Source: Clostridia bacterium
Lineage (GTDB): Bacteria; Bacillota; Clostridia; Oscillospirales; Acutalibacteraceae
Assembly: GCA_017548045.1 (NCBI GenBank)
Contig: JAFYNR010000063.1
Location: 1 to 42,965, forward strand
Direction: 5' to 3'
DNA length: 42,965 nt
Each line of letters opens with the position of its first letter. Positions within the stretch are counted from its first letter, which is position 1. A model generated the notes under the pieces. It did no database searches. It saw only the letters and a list, made by a program, of their open reading frames with translations, and had not been told where the DNA came from. Positions 1 to 8,131 of the stretch are shown here, in pieces. Made by a program: the position numbers and the translations under genes.

Positions 1-13
1 CAGCGATATATCA

Positions 14-42
14 TTGTAAATCATAACAAATTATGATATAAT
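14..42 (+). promoter_or_regulatory. Sigma-A-type promoter for the four-helix-bundle/nucleotidyltransferase pair
   Basis: TTGTAA at 14-19 and TATAAT at 37-42 are separated by exactly 17 bases. Transcription would begin near position 49, just before a GAGGG-like ribosome binding site at 52-57. The promoter therefore limits where the first gene can start. Confidence 0.6.
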
Positions 43-64
43 TGTACTAAAAGAGGGTGCTTTT

Positions 65-418
65 ATATCTGAAAACAAATTACTTGACCTGTCTTTTGAG
101 TTTGCAGTTGCAATCGTTAATCTTGTTGACGGCGTAACTGCGCCCAAAAGTTCTTATATGACCGATCAACTCGCACGAGCAGGCACATCGGTTGGCGCCA
201 ATATTCATGAAGCACAATACGCACAAAGTAAGAGAGATTTTGTTGCAAAGTTGGAAATCGCTTTGAAAGAATTTAATGAAACAAGTTATTGGTTAAAGCT
301 GATGTATGAAACCCAAAGAATCGATATCGCCACATATCAATACACAGAGAAACTTTGTGGCAATATTCGCAGATTGCTGATCGCATCCTGCAGAACCGCA
401 AAGGAGAATACCAAATGA
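65..418 (+). CDS. Four-helix bundle protein (23S rRNA intervening-sequence protein family, TIGR02436-like)
   Basis: This small helical protein resembles the family encoded by intervening sequences in some 23S rRNA genes and also found free in genomes. Its molecular role is unknown. Typical features are the conserved stretch around TSVGANIHEAQ, followed by DFVAKLEIALKE and ETSYWLKL. The first ATG in frame is at 158, but family-like sequence (LLDLSFEFAVAIVNLV) continues in frame upstream to about position 65. Between the in-frame stop at 17-19 and position 158 there is no ATG, GTG or TTG in this frame. The codon at the right distance from the ribosome binding site (52-57) is ATA at 65, giving 117 residues, a normal family length. 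So it either starts at a rare ATA codon or has lost its start by ATG-to-ATA change. Its TGA overlaps the ATG of the next gene (ATGA at 415-418), so the two are translationally coupled. There is no rRNA around it. Confidence 0.75.
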   Translation: MSENKLLDLSFEFAVAIVNLVDGVTAPKSSYMTDQLARAGTSVGANIHEAQYAQSKRDFVAKLEIALKEFNETSYWLKLMYETQRIDIATYQYTEKLCGNIRRLLIASCRTAKENTK

Positions 419-1077
419 TAAATATTGAGAACTGGATGGAAACATTTATCGCCAAGTTGAATGAAACCTTTGAAAATCGTGTATGGTTTGTTGGTTTACA
501 AGGCAGTTACGGCAGAGGAGAAGCAACGGAAAACAGTGATATAGATGTGGTCGTAATACTTGACAGATTAACTGTATCGGATATTCAGAAATATAACCGT
601 ATGCTGGATGAATTGCCTCACAGAGAATTGGTCTGCGGTTTTCTTTCGGGAAAGAATGAAATTATGAATTGGGAACCGTCCGATCTGTTTCAGTTTTACT
701 ATGATACTGTGCCTGTAAAAGGCAGTCTTGATGAATTGCTTTCCTTGATTGATGATGAAGCTGTGGACAGGGCAATCAGAATCGGTGCCTGCAATGTGTA
801 TCACGGTTGTGTGCACAATATGCTGTATGATAAAAGCGATGAAATTCTGAAAGGTTTGTATAAATCTGCCTCCTTTACGGTTCAGGCAATCTGCTTTAAA
901 CAGACCAAAAAATATATTCGTTCCCGGATTGATTTGCTTGAATCGGTTTCAGCAGATGACCGCAGAATTGTTGATATTTTTATTAGCTTAAAAAATGGCG
1001 GAACGGTTCATTTTCAGGAAATGTCCGAAATATTATTTGATTGGTCCAAGAAACATATTGCAGGAACGAATACTTGA
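415..1077 (+). CDS. Nucleotidyltransferase-domain protein with helical C-terminal domain
   Basis: The protein has 220 residues. The N-terminal domain shows the polymerase-beta-like nucleotidyltransferase signature GSYGRGEATENSDIDVVV, with Gly30-Ser31 and metal-binding Asp42 and Asp44. Such domains transfer nucleotides to drugs or proteins; examples are aminoglycoside nucleotidyltransferases and the MNT halves of HEPN/MNT pairs. Residues from about 120 on are helical and contain no motif I can name. I chose ATG 415 because AAGGAG at 402-407 lies 7 bases upstream. The in-frame ATG at 355 lies inside the preceding gene. The 4-base overlap with that gene indicates one operon. The substrate is unknown: an aminoglycoside-resistance role is possible but not shown, and a toxin-antitoxin-like role with its small partner is also possible. 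Confidence 0.8.
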   Translation: MINIENWMETFIAKLNETFENRVWFVGLQGSYGRGEATENSDIDVVVILDRLTVSDIQKYNRMLDELPHRELVCGFLSGKNEIMNWEPSDLFQFYYDTVPVKGSLDELLSLIDDEAVDRAIRIGACNVYHGCVHNMLYDKSDEILKGLYKSASFTVQAICFKQTKKYIRSRIDLLESVSADDRRIVDIFISLKNGGTVHFQEMSEILFDWSKKHIAGTNT

Positions 1078-1078
1078 T

Positions 1079-1105
1079 TATCCGAAAAAAGGGTTAAATC
1101 GGATA
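1079..1105 (+). terminator. Weak hairpin after the nucleotidyltransferase gene
   Basis: TATCCGA at 1079-1085 can pair with TCGGATA at 1099-1105 around a 13-base loop. The sequence after it is AT-rich but has no true T run, so termination here is uncertain. Confidence 0.3.
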
Positions 1106-1152
1106 TGATTGTATAATTTATTCAATAATTATGCAGAAAAATCTTAAAAGTC

Positions 1153-1181
1153 TTGCAATATGTTAAAAAATAGTATATAAT
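1153..1181 (+). promoter_or_regulatory. Promoter of the TRAP-TAXI operon
   Basis: TTGCAA at 1153-1158 and TATAAT at 1176-1181 are separated by 17 bases, with start of transcription expected near 1188. A leader of about 55 bases precedes the AGGAGGT ribosome binding site at 1231-1237. Confidence 0.7.
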
Positions 1182-1242
1182 AAATGAACAATCAGATTCC
1201 GATGTGTAAATATTCACCGTCGGATGTCACAGGAGGTAAATT

Positions 1243-2238
1243 ATGAAGAAAAAGTTAGCAATCGTTCTTTCACTGGTTCTTGTTTTTGCAACACTCTTTA
1301 TGACCGCTTGCGGCGGCAACACAGACCCTGCTAAGGATCCCGCTGATGCACAGCAGGTAATCAGCAAAATCAAGGTTGGTACAGGCGGCAACACAGGTAC
1401 ATACTACGCTTTCACAACTGCTGCTTGTCAGCTTCTCGGAACTGATACATACAGCTTTGAAGTTCTTTCAACAGGTGGTTCACAGGCTAACATCGAAGGC
1501 ATTGAAGACGGCGACTACCAGATGGGTATTGTTCAGAACGACGTTATGAACTATGCTTATGAAGGCTCAAACGGTTTCAGCAGTCAGATTACTTCATTCT
1601 CAGCAATCGGTTGTGTATACCCTGAGGTATGCCAGGTTATTGCTACAAAGGCATCAGGCATCAAGACAGTTGCAGACCTTAAAGGCAAGAATGTTGCAGT
1701 TGGCGACGTTGGCTCAGGTGTTTATTACAATGCAACTCAGATTCTTGCAGCCGCAGGTATTGATATTGATAAGGATATCAACAAGACTGCTGCTTCATTC
1801 GGCGATTCAGCTACTCAGCTTAAAGACGGCTCAATCGATGCAGCTTTCATTACTGCAGGTACACCCACAACTGCTATCACAGAGCTTGCAACATCAACAG
1901 AGGTTGTTGCTGTTGACCTTGGCGACGATGTAATTGCAAAGCTTATGAAGGATTATTCATTCTACGCTGAGTATGAAATGACATCAAAAGACTATGATTT
2001 CATTACTGAGCCTGTAAGCACAGTTGCTACTATGGCAACATTCGTTGTAACAAACGATATGAGTGAAGATCAGGCTTATCAGATTACAAAGGACCTTTGG
2101 GAAAAGCAGGCTGATATAGCAACAGCACACGCAAAGGGCAAAGAAATGAATACAGATATTGCAGCTTCCGCTATCGGTAATGTTCCTCTTCATCCCGGTG
2201 CAGAGAAATATTATAAAGAAGCAGGTATAATTGCATAA
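1243..2238 (+). CDS. TRAP transporter substrate-binding lipoprotein, TAXI family
   Basis: This is the extracytoplasmic solute receptor of a tripartite ATP-independent periplasmic-type (TRAP) transporter. In Gram-positive cells it is anchored as a lipoprotein. The first 22 residues are a lipoprotein signal peptide ending in the lipobox FMTAC, with Cys23 as the lipid-modified residue. The mature part begins like TAXI receptors (VGTGGNTGTYYAFTTAACQLL) and keeps the GSQANIEGIEDGDYQMGIVQNDV region. At 331 residues its length is typical. An AGGAGG site sits 6 bases before the ATG. The fused permease follows at 2326. TAXI receptors have been linked to glutamate or 2-oxoglutarate-like substrates in a few cases, but the ligand here cannot be read from the sequence. 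Confidence 0.93.
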   Translation: MKKKLAIVLSLVLVFATLFMTACGGNTDPAKDPADAQQVISKIKVGTGGNTGTYYAFTTAACQLLGTDTYSFEVLSTGGSQANIEGIEDGDYQMGIVQNDVMNYAYEGSNGFSSQITSFSAIGCVYPEVCQVIATKASGIKTVADLKGKNVAVGDVGSGVYYNATQILAAAGIDIDKDINKTAASFGDSATQLKDGSIDAAFITAGTPTTAITELATSTEVVAVDLGDDVIAKLMKDYSFYAEYEMTSKDYDFITEPVSTVATMATFVVTNDMSEDQAYQITKDLWEKQADIATAHAKGKEMNTDIAASAIGNVPLHPGAEKYYKEAGIIA

Positions 2239-2260
2239 TCCACGCTCGCTGAATTTAAGG

Positions 2261-2291
2261 AATGCCGCGATCTGAGATTGCGGCATTTTTT
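2261..2291 (+). terminator. Hairpin attenuator between TRAP receptor and permease
   Basis: AATGCCGC at 2261-2268 pairs with GCGGCATT at 2280-2287, extended by two more pairs around a 7-base loop and followed by a T run to 2291. It has the form of an intrinsic terminator but lies inside the operon. It probably lets only part of the transcription reach the permease, giving excess binding protein, as is common for solute-binding-protein operons. Confidence 0.75.
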
Positions 2292-2325
2292 GTTAGTAAA
2301 ATATTTAAGAAAGGGGAATAGTGCA

Positions 2326-4458
2326 TTGAGTGAAGTGATTAAAAATGACGCTGAACTTGAAGTTGTTGATTCTCAGGCTATAATGCAGGAATTTGACAGG
2401 GAAAGCAATACAAGAGTTTTCACCGGCTGGAGAAAGAAAGTAATAACAGCTCTTATGGCAGCGTTCAGCCTTTATATGATTGCCATGGCTTTGGTTTTTC
2501 CCACCGCAACCAAATATACAAAGCTGACTACCTTTATGGCATTTATCGTATTTATAGGCTTTTTGATTTTCCCTGCATATAAAACCCAGACAAAGAAAAT
2601 TAACCATGTTCCTTTCTATGATATAATTCTGGCGCTTGTCGGGTCGGGATGCTTCCTTTACTATACAATTTTTCAGGAAGATATTATAATGATGAGCAAG
2701 CGAATCGGAACCTTGCAGATGATTGTTGCGCTTGTTGCCATACTCTTGCTTGTTGAACTTGTGCGAAGAGCCGTCGGCTTGCCGATAATCTTTGTTGCCG
2801 GTGCGTTTGTGATTTACGCGGCGGTAAAAGCATATATGGATAATCCGAATACAGCCTTCCGTAACCTTATGTACGGTTTGTTCTATGATGTTTCAAACGG
2901 TCTGTTTTCAACACCCGTATATGTTTGCACAACATTCATTGTTCTCTTTATAATTCTCGGTGCACTGCTTGAAAAAACAGGCATAGGCACATTCTTTGTT
3001 GACCTTGCAAACTCCGTTGCAGGCTCATCGGTAGGCGGACCTGCAAAGGTTGCTGTTATTTCAAGTGCTCTTGAAGGTATGTATTCGGGCTCATCTGTTG
3101 CCAACACAGTCGGCAGCGGCTCAATTACAATACCTATGATGAAAAAGACCGGTTATAAGCCCGAGTTTGCGGCGGCTGTTGAAGCTGCGGCATCAACCGG
3201 CGGTCAGATAATGCCTCCCATTATGGGTGCGGCGGCATTTCTTATGTCAGAAATGACGGAAGTTCCTTATTCAAAAATTGCGGTTGCGGCTATTCTGCCT
3301 GCATTCCTCTACTTTATGGGTATTTTCCTTATGATTCATTTTGAGGCTAAAAAGCTTGGTCTCAAAGGTCTTCCCAAGGATGCAATTCCTAACTTCTTCA
3401 AGCTTATCTTAAAGAACGGCTACCTTCTTCTTCCTATTGTAATACTTGTTGTTTGCATGAATTATTTCAGCGCAGGTGTATCGGCTTGCTTTGCAATTCT
3501 CGGTTCATTGGTGGTAAGCCTTGTGCCTCATGAAATAAGCAAGAAAACTGCGTGGAGATTTATTCTCCCCGTTATCCCTGTTGCAGTTACTCTGGCTATT
3601 TGGCTTCCCTTTGGTGCAAAGAATATGCAGATTGCAGTTTTTGCAGGTATGATAGTATGCGCCCTGCTTTCATTTGTAAGCAAAGGTCATGCACCCCTTG
3701 ACCCTGACACTGTTATCGGTTCGCTTGAAAACGGCGCCAAAAATACAGTCGGTGTTGCCGCAGCTTGCGGAATGGCAGGTCTGATTTCAGGCGTTGTAAC
3801 TATGACGGCACTGGGTCAGCTTCTTATCAACACTCTCGTTCCCATTGCAGAAAACAGCACATTCCTTGCTCTTGTTCTTACAATGCTTTGCTGTATTGTT
3901 CTCGGTATGGGTGTTCCCACAACGGCAAACTACGTTATTATGGCAACGATTACGGCGCCCATTCTTATTAAGATGGGTATTCCTGTTCTTGCGGCTCATA
4001 TGTTTGTATTCTATTTCGGTATTGTTGCGGATATCACACCTCCCGTTGCGCTTGCGGCATATGCAGGCTCAGCTATTGCCAAGTCCAATCCGCTTAAAAC
4101 CGGTGTTACCGCTACCCGTCTGGCTATAACAGCGTTCATTGTTCCTTATATCTTTGCATACAGCCCCCAGATGCTTATCGGAATAGACACGGGAGCACAT
4201 ACCCCCTGGTATGATATCGTTCTTCTTGTTATAACTGCTATCTGCGGTATATATATTATTTCCGCAGGAATGGAGGGTTATATGTTTAAGAAGATGCCCG
4301 TGTGGGAAAGAATTATGGCTCTTGCAGGCGGACTTCTTATGGTTATTCCCGGTTGGCAGACAGACGTTGCAGGTGTTGCATTGATGGCGCTTGTTTTTGC
4401 TTTGCAGCTTATCGGCAGTAAAAAAGAAAAGAATAAAAGCGTGTCCAAAGCGGCATAA
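2326..4458 (+). CDS. TRAP transporter permease, fused DctQ-DctM type
   Basis: This integral membrane protein of 710 residues combines the small and large TRAP permease subunits and drives ion-coupled uptake of the substrate caught by the upstream TAXI receptor. After a hydrophilic N-terminus of about 30 residues come four helices of the DctQ-like part, then the DctM-like domain. Its hallmark stretches include GSSVANTVGSGSITIPMMKK, then GGQIMPPIMGAAAFLM, and a second inverted-repeat copy around GMGVPTTANYVI and DITPPVALAAYAGS. I chose TTG 2326 because AAGGGGAA at 2311-2318 is correctly spaced. The alternative TTG at 2278 lies inside the terminator hairpin and has no ribosome binding site. A strong terminator follows. 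Confidence 0.92.
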   Translation: MSEVIKNDAELEVVDSQAIMQEFDRESNTRVFTGWRKKVITALMAAFSLYMIAMALVFPTATKYTKLTTFMAFIVFIGFLIFPAYKTQTKKINHVPFYDIILALVGSGCFLYYTIFQEDIIMMSKRIGTLQMIVALVAILLLVELVRRAVGLPIIFVAGAFVIYAAVKAYMDNPNTAFRNLMYGLFYDVSNGLFSTPVYVCTTFIVLFIILGALLEKTGIGTFFVDLANSVAGSSVGGPAKVAVISSALEGMYSGSSVANTVGSGSITIPMMKKTGYKPEFAAAVEAAASTGGQIMPPIMGAAAFLMSEMTEVPYSKIAVAAILPAFLYFMGIFLMIHFEAKKLGLKGLPKDAIPNFFKLILKNGYLLLPIVILVVCMNYFSAGVSACFAILGSLVVSLVPHEISKKTAWRFILPVIPVAVTLAIWLPFGAKNMQIAVFAGMIVCALLSFVSKGHAPLDPDTVIGSLENGAKNTVGVAAACGMAGLISGVVTMTALGQLLINTLVPIAENSTFLALVLTMLCCIVLGMGVPTTANYVIMATITAPILIKMGIPVLAAHMFVFYFGIVADITPPVALAAYAGSAIAKSNPLKTGVTATRLAITAFIVPYIFAYSPQMLIGIDTGAHTPWYDIVLLVITAICGIYIISAGMEGYMFKKMPVWERIMALAGGLLMVIPGWQTDVAGVALMALVFALQLIGSKKEKNKSVSKAA

Positions 4459-4461
4459 ATG

Positions 4462-4492
4462 AAAAAACTCCGGGATTTTCCGGAGTTTTTTT
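4462..4492 (+). terminator. Intrinsic terminator of the TRAP operon
   Basis: AAAAAACTCCGG at 4462-4473 pairs perfectly with CCGGAGTTTTTT at 4480-4491 around a 6-base loop. The 3' arm doubles as the T run. Confidence 0.9.
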
Positions 4493-4564
4493 CAATATGA
4501 AGTAATATTCGGGCTGAAAACCGTACTTATGTATGAGGGTCCTCTTAAAGAAAGGAGAATTTCT

Positions 4565-5122
4565 ATGAATGATGCATCAATAATTGAGCTTTATTGGAAC
4601 AGAAATGAAAACGCCATAGAAGAAACTCACAAAAAGTACGGCAGTCTGTGCAATCGGGTGTCGCTTAATATTGTCAACAGCATACCTGATGCGGAGGAAT
4701 GTGTAAACGATTCCTACCTTACCCTGTGGAATTCCATTCCCGATGACAGACCCGAATATTTTTCGGCCTACCTTTGCAGGATTGTCAGAAATCTTTCTCT
4801 CAAGCGCCTCGAATACAATACCGCGCTGAAGCGTAAGCCCGAGCTTGTTGCATCCTTTGATGAGCTTGAAGGGTGTATATCCTCTGCGGATACTCCCGAA
4901 AATTCTCTTGATGCAAAGCTTCTAGGTAAGGCGATAAGTGAATTCCTTTATCTGCAGAACGAGCAGTGCAGGAATATATTCATAAGAAGGTATTGGTATT
5001 TTGACTCCGTTAAAAATATTGCTGAGGATTTCAGAATGAAAGAAGAAAAGGTTTCGGTTTTACTGTTCCGTATGAGAAAGAAACTGAAAAAACATCTTGA
5101 AAAGGAGGGCTTCGGAGTATGA
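4565..5122 (+). CDS. RNA polymerase sigma-70-family factor (ECF-like)
   Basis: This 185-residue protein has a region 2-like segment at about residues 22-85 (DAEECVNDSYLTLWNSIP, then AYLCRIVRNLSLKRLE). A short linker follows. The region 4-like helix-turn-helix is at about 125-180 (IFIRRYWYFDSVKNIAEDF, then EEKVSVLLFRMRKKLKKHL). It should direct RNA polymerase to a small regulon. ATG 4565 is chosen because AAGGAG at 4552-4557 is 7 bases upstream; the in-frame ATG at 4529 has no such site. The stop codon overlaps the start of the next gene (ATGA), the usual arrangement for a sigma factor and its membrane-bound partner. I could not identify a confident autoregulatory promoter in the 70 bases upstream. 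Confidence 0.88.
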   Translation: MNDASIIELYWNRNENAIEETHKKYGSLCNRVSLNIVNSIPDAEECVNDSYLTLWNSIPDDRPEYFSAYLCRIVRNLSLKRLEYNTALKRKPELVASFDELEGCISSADTPENSLDAKLLGKAISEFLYLQNEQCRNIFIRRYWYFDSVKNIAEDFRMKEEKVSVLLFRMRKKLKKHLEKEGFGV

Positions 5123-6357
5123 ACTTAATGGTTGAAGCCATGAGCTTTATTGATGATGAACTCATTGAAAATGCCTGTGTAACGTCAGCAGGCCGTAAAA
5201 GGAATTACGGCAGATATATTGCCGCGGCGGCGGTGCTTGCGGTGGTATTTGCAACAGCCTTCGCAGGTGTAGAATTCATATCGTCAAGAAGGATAGAGCC
5301 TGCACCGAATCCGAATACATCCGATTATTTCGGCACGGGAGATTCGGGAAATTCGGATAAATACACAGGTGATTATATGTTTTTTACCGAAGGATATCAT
5401 ATATCCGATGAAGAAATAAGGGATTACGTTGGATCGCACAAATATGATATGATAGGCGCCATAGCCGCAGAATACGGGGATTTTGAATCGGAGTATAAGA
5501 TATTTGTAAAAGGTTACAGACACATAAATCTGGGCTCGGTTAACACATTGAAATTGAACTTTGTTGATTTGCCCATAATGCGCGGAGATAAAATAATTGC
5601 CTACGCAACACTGTATGAGTATAACGGTGAGCTTCGCAACGATCTTTCTGTCAGAGGAGTGGGTATTGATGAGAAAGGGGATATTTTTAACGAGAATCCC
5701 GATGACGAGCTTGTTTTCCTGTATTACGGAATGAGGGAAATTGTTGTTACTCCCTCAAACAGGATTTATTCGGTCGGCAGTGCGTCGGAAGAAAGCCTCG
5801 GGCTTGATTACAGCATAGATTATTACGGCAACTATAAAACGGAATACAACACTTTTTCGCTTGGCGACCTGAAGAATAAGGATAATTATATTACCGTTGT
5901 GCCTTTACCCGAGGAGAGAGTTACGGGTTACACAAAGGAAGAAACCATAACGGAGGCCGAAACGGAATCATTCGAATTACCGACTCTTGAAAATACGTCA
6001 ACTGCCGATATTACGCTTGATGAAATCATATCGAAGGAAATAGTTTCGGTTGAATGGGGCAACGGCTACAATCTGCTTATGGATAAGCCGCTGAAAAAGA
6101 CAACCGATGAGCAGGCAGAAAGAATAATCGGATTTGTTTACGGAATGAAGCCCGTCAAGGCTGAAAAGGTTGAATATATGGCAGGCGGAGGCTGGCTTGC
6201 CCGCCTTAACTATGCTGACGGCACCTATGCCATAGTTTGCGTAAGAGGTCCCGATCAGATTGTTTTTGAAAATGCCGAAGGATACAGCATAGTGTATGAT
6301 GATTTATCGGGTAATGCAACGAAGCTTGAAAATTATCTGATAAGCCTTGTTGAATAA
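5119..6357 (+). CDS. Membrane-anchored putative anti-sigma factor with large extracytoplasmic domain
   Basis: The protein has 412 residues: a short cytoplasmic segment (1-30, with SFIDDELIENA), one transmembrane helix at about 33-54, and an outside part of roughly 350 residues. The cytoplasmic segment would hold the sigma factor, and the outside part would sense a signal. This role is inferred from the 4-base overlap with the sigma gene and the single-pass topology; I do not recognise the outer domain. A low-complexity acidic Thr/Glu-rich stretch near residues 270-300 (EETITEAETESFELPTLE) separates the middle domain from a compact C-terminal domain containing AGGGWLARLNYADGTYAIV. It could instead be a membrane protein merely controlled by the sigma factor. 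Confidence 0.7.
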   Translation: MNLMVEAMSFIDDELIENACVTSAGRKRNYGRYIAAAAVLAVVFATAFAGVEFISSRRIEPAPNPNTSDYFGTGDSGNSDKYTGDYMFFTEGYHISDEEIRDYVGSHKYDMIGAIAAEYGDFESEYKIFVKGYRHINLGSVNTLKLNFVDLPIMRGDKIIAYATLYEYNGELRNDLSVRGVGIDEKGDIFNENPDDELVFLYYGMREIVVTPSNRIYSVGSASEESLGLDYSIDYYGNYKTEYNTFSLGDLKNKDNYITVVPLPEERVTGYTKEETITEAETESFELPTLENTSTADITLDEIISKEIVSVEWGNGYNLLMDKPLKKTTDEQAERIIGFVYGMKPVKAEKVEYMAGGGWLARLNYADGTYAIVCVRGPDQIVFENAEGYSIVYDDLSGNATKLENYLISLVE

Positions 6358-6361
6358 GAAA

Positions 6362-6393
6362 CTCCCGTGAAATTCTTCTGAATTTCACGGGAG
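6362..6393. terminator. Shared terminator between convergent anti-sigma and proS genes
   Basis: CTCCCGTGAAATT at 6362-6374 pairs perfectly over 13 bases with AATTTCACGGGAG at 6381-6393 around a 6-base loop. It lies between two converging stop codons with T-rich flanks, so it probably works in both directions. Confidence 0.8.
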
Positions 6394-6402
6394 CTTTCAA
6401 TT

Positions 6403-8118
6403 TTATTTAAGTCTTTCAGCAATCATTTCTTTAACCGTATCGATTACCTTTTCAACCTCAACCTTAATGCTTACGCTCTTATCTCTGGTTACGATTTCGC
6501 ATACGCCTTCTTTAAGATTTCTGGGGCTTACGATAACTCTTACGGGGACACCGAGAAGGTCTGCATCCGAGAACATTGCGCCGGGACGGATGTTTCTGTC
6601 ATCATAGATAACTTCCATTCTGTCATCAAGCATCTTCTGATAAAGGTCATCCGATACACCCTTGCATTCCTCGTCGTCGGCTCTCAGACAGCAAATCTGA
6701 ACGTGCCAGGGAGCGATGCTCATAGGCCAGATGGGACCGTATTCGTCGTGATGTGCTTCGCATACCGATGCCGCAAGTCTGCCTACACCGATACCGTAGC
6801 AGCCCATAATGGGGTACTGAAGATTGCCTTCGCTGTCAAGATACTGCATACCCATTGACTTTGTGTATTTTGTGCCGAGCTGGAATATGTTGCCTACCTC
6901 GATACCTCTTGAAATTGAAATTGCAGGCTTGCCGCACTTGGGGCAGATGCCGCCTTCCTTGATTTTTGCAAGGTCGATATATTCAACCTCACCGATATCG
7001 CGGCTGATTTTAAGGCCTGTGTAATGATGGTCAGCCTTGTTTGCACCGCAGGAAAGATTGTGAGTGTTTTCAAGTGATTTGTCAAAAAGCACGGTGAACT
7101 TTTCTCTGTCCATACCGAAGGGGCCGATAAAGCCTGCAAAAAGTCCGCAGTCGTCGGTGATAATTGCGGGGTGAACTGCTTCACCCAGATAATTTGTAAG
7201 CTTTGTTTCGTTGATGTCAAGATCGCCTCTTACAAAGATTACAACGTATTCATCGGTCATATTCTTCTGATACACAACCGCCTTACAGCTCTGCTCAAGA
7301 GGAGTTTTGAGAAAATCGCAGATTTCTTCGATTGTGTGAATATCGGGAGTATAAACAAGCTCAAGCTCCTTTGATTCGCCTTCAATCTTGTTTTCGATAA
7401 TGCTTTCGGCAGCCTCCATATTGGCTCTGTAATCACATTCTCCGCAAACTGCGATTGAATCCTCACCGATGGGGGAGAGAAGCATATATTCGTGTGAAAT
7501 ACTGCCGCCCATCATACCTGAGTCTGATGCAACGGTGATAACCTCGGGGATGCCTGCTCTTGCAAAAATGCGTTCATATGCCTTGTAGCATACGTCGTAA
7601 TATCTTTCAAGGTCTTCCTGCGAGGTGTGGAATGAATATGCATCCTTCATTGTGAATTCACGCACACGGATAAGACCGCCTCTGGGTCTTGCTTCGTCAC
7701 GGAATTTGGTCTGCACCTGGTAAATCATAAAGGGATATCTGGTATAGCTGTTTGCGTATTCTCTGACAAGCTGAACAGCGGCTTCCTCGTGAGTCATACC
7801 GAGAACCATAGGTGAATCGTTTCTGTCCTTGAAACGCATAAGCTCACTGCCGATGCTTTCGTATCTGCCCGATTCTGCCCAGAGTGATGCAGGCATAACA
7901 ACGGGGAACTGAACCTCCTGTCCGTCAATAGCATCCATTTCCTCGCGGATAATGTTTTCGATTTTTCTTGTAATTCTTCTCAAAGGCATAAATGAAGAAT
8001 AAATGCCGTTGGCAACTCCCTTCATATAACCGCCTCTGAGCATAAGTGCGTGGCTGTCTATGACGCAATCCGAGGGCTTCTCCTTAAATCTTTCGCCTGC
8101 AAGTTTGTCGATTTTCAT
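6403..8118 (-). CDS. proS: Prolyl-tRNA synthetase
   Basis: This cytoplasmic class II synthetase charges tRNA-Pro. The protein has 571 residues, the size of the bacterial long form that carries an editing (INS) domain between motifs 2 and 3. Motif 1 lies around EEMDAIDGQEVQFPVVMPA. The motif 2 region reads YQVQTKFRDEARPRGGLIRVREFTMKDAYSF when its parts are joined, and motif 3 is GIGVGRL near the C-terminal third. The start is ATG at 8116-8118 (reverse), preceded by GGAGGTAATATTT. A longer reading frame upstream runs through the T-box terminator and is not used. Expression is controlled by the proline T-box directly upstream. Identification is firm. Confidence 0.97.
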   Translation of the reverse strand: MKIDKLAGERFKEKPSDCVIDSHALMLRGGYMKGVANGIYSSFMPLRRITRKIENIIREEMDAIDGQEVQFPVVMPASLWAESGRYESIGSELMRFKDRNDSPMVLGMTHEEAAVQLVREYANSYTRYPFMIYQVQTKFRDEARPRGGLIRVREFTMKDAYSFHTSQEDLERYYDVCYKAYERIFARAGIPEVITVASDSGMMGGSISHEYMLLSPIGEDSIAVCGECDYRANMEAAESIIENKIEGESKELELVYTPDIHTIEEICDFLKTPLEQSCKAVVYQKNMTDEYVVIFVRGDLDINETKLTNYLGEAVHPAIITDDCGLFAGFIGPFGMDREKFTVLFDKSLENTHNLSCGANKADHHYTGLKISRDIGEVEYIDLAKIKEGGICPKCGKPAISISRGIEVGNIFQLGTKYTKSMGMQYLDSEGNLQYPIMGCYGIGVGRLAASVCEAHHDEYGPIWPMSIAPWHVQICCLRADDEECKGVSDDLYQKMLDDRMEVIYDDRNIRPGAMFSDADLLGVPVRVIVSPRNLKEGVCEIVTRDKSVSIKVEVEKVIDTVKEMIAERLK

Positions 8119-8131
8119 AAATATTACCTCC

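Noticed and set aside
65-418. Possible rRNA intervening sequence or ribosomal locus because of the four-helix-bundle protein
   Set aside because: No rRNA-like sequence flanks it; it has its own promoter and overlaps a nucleotidyltransferase gene.
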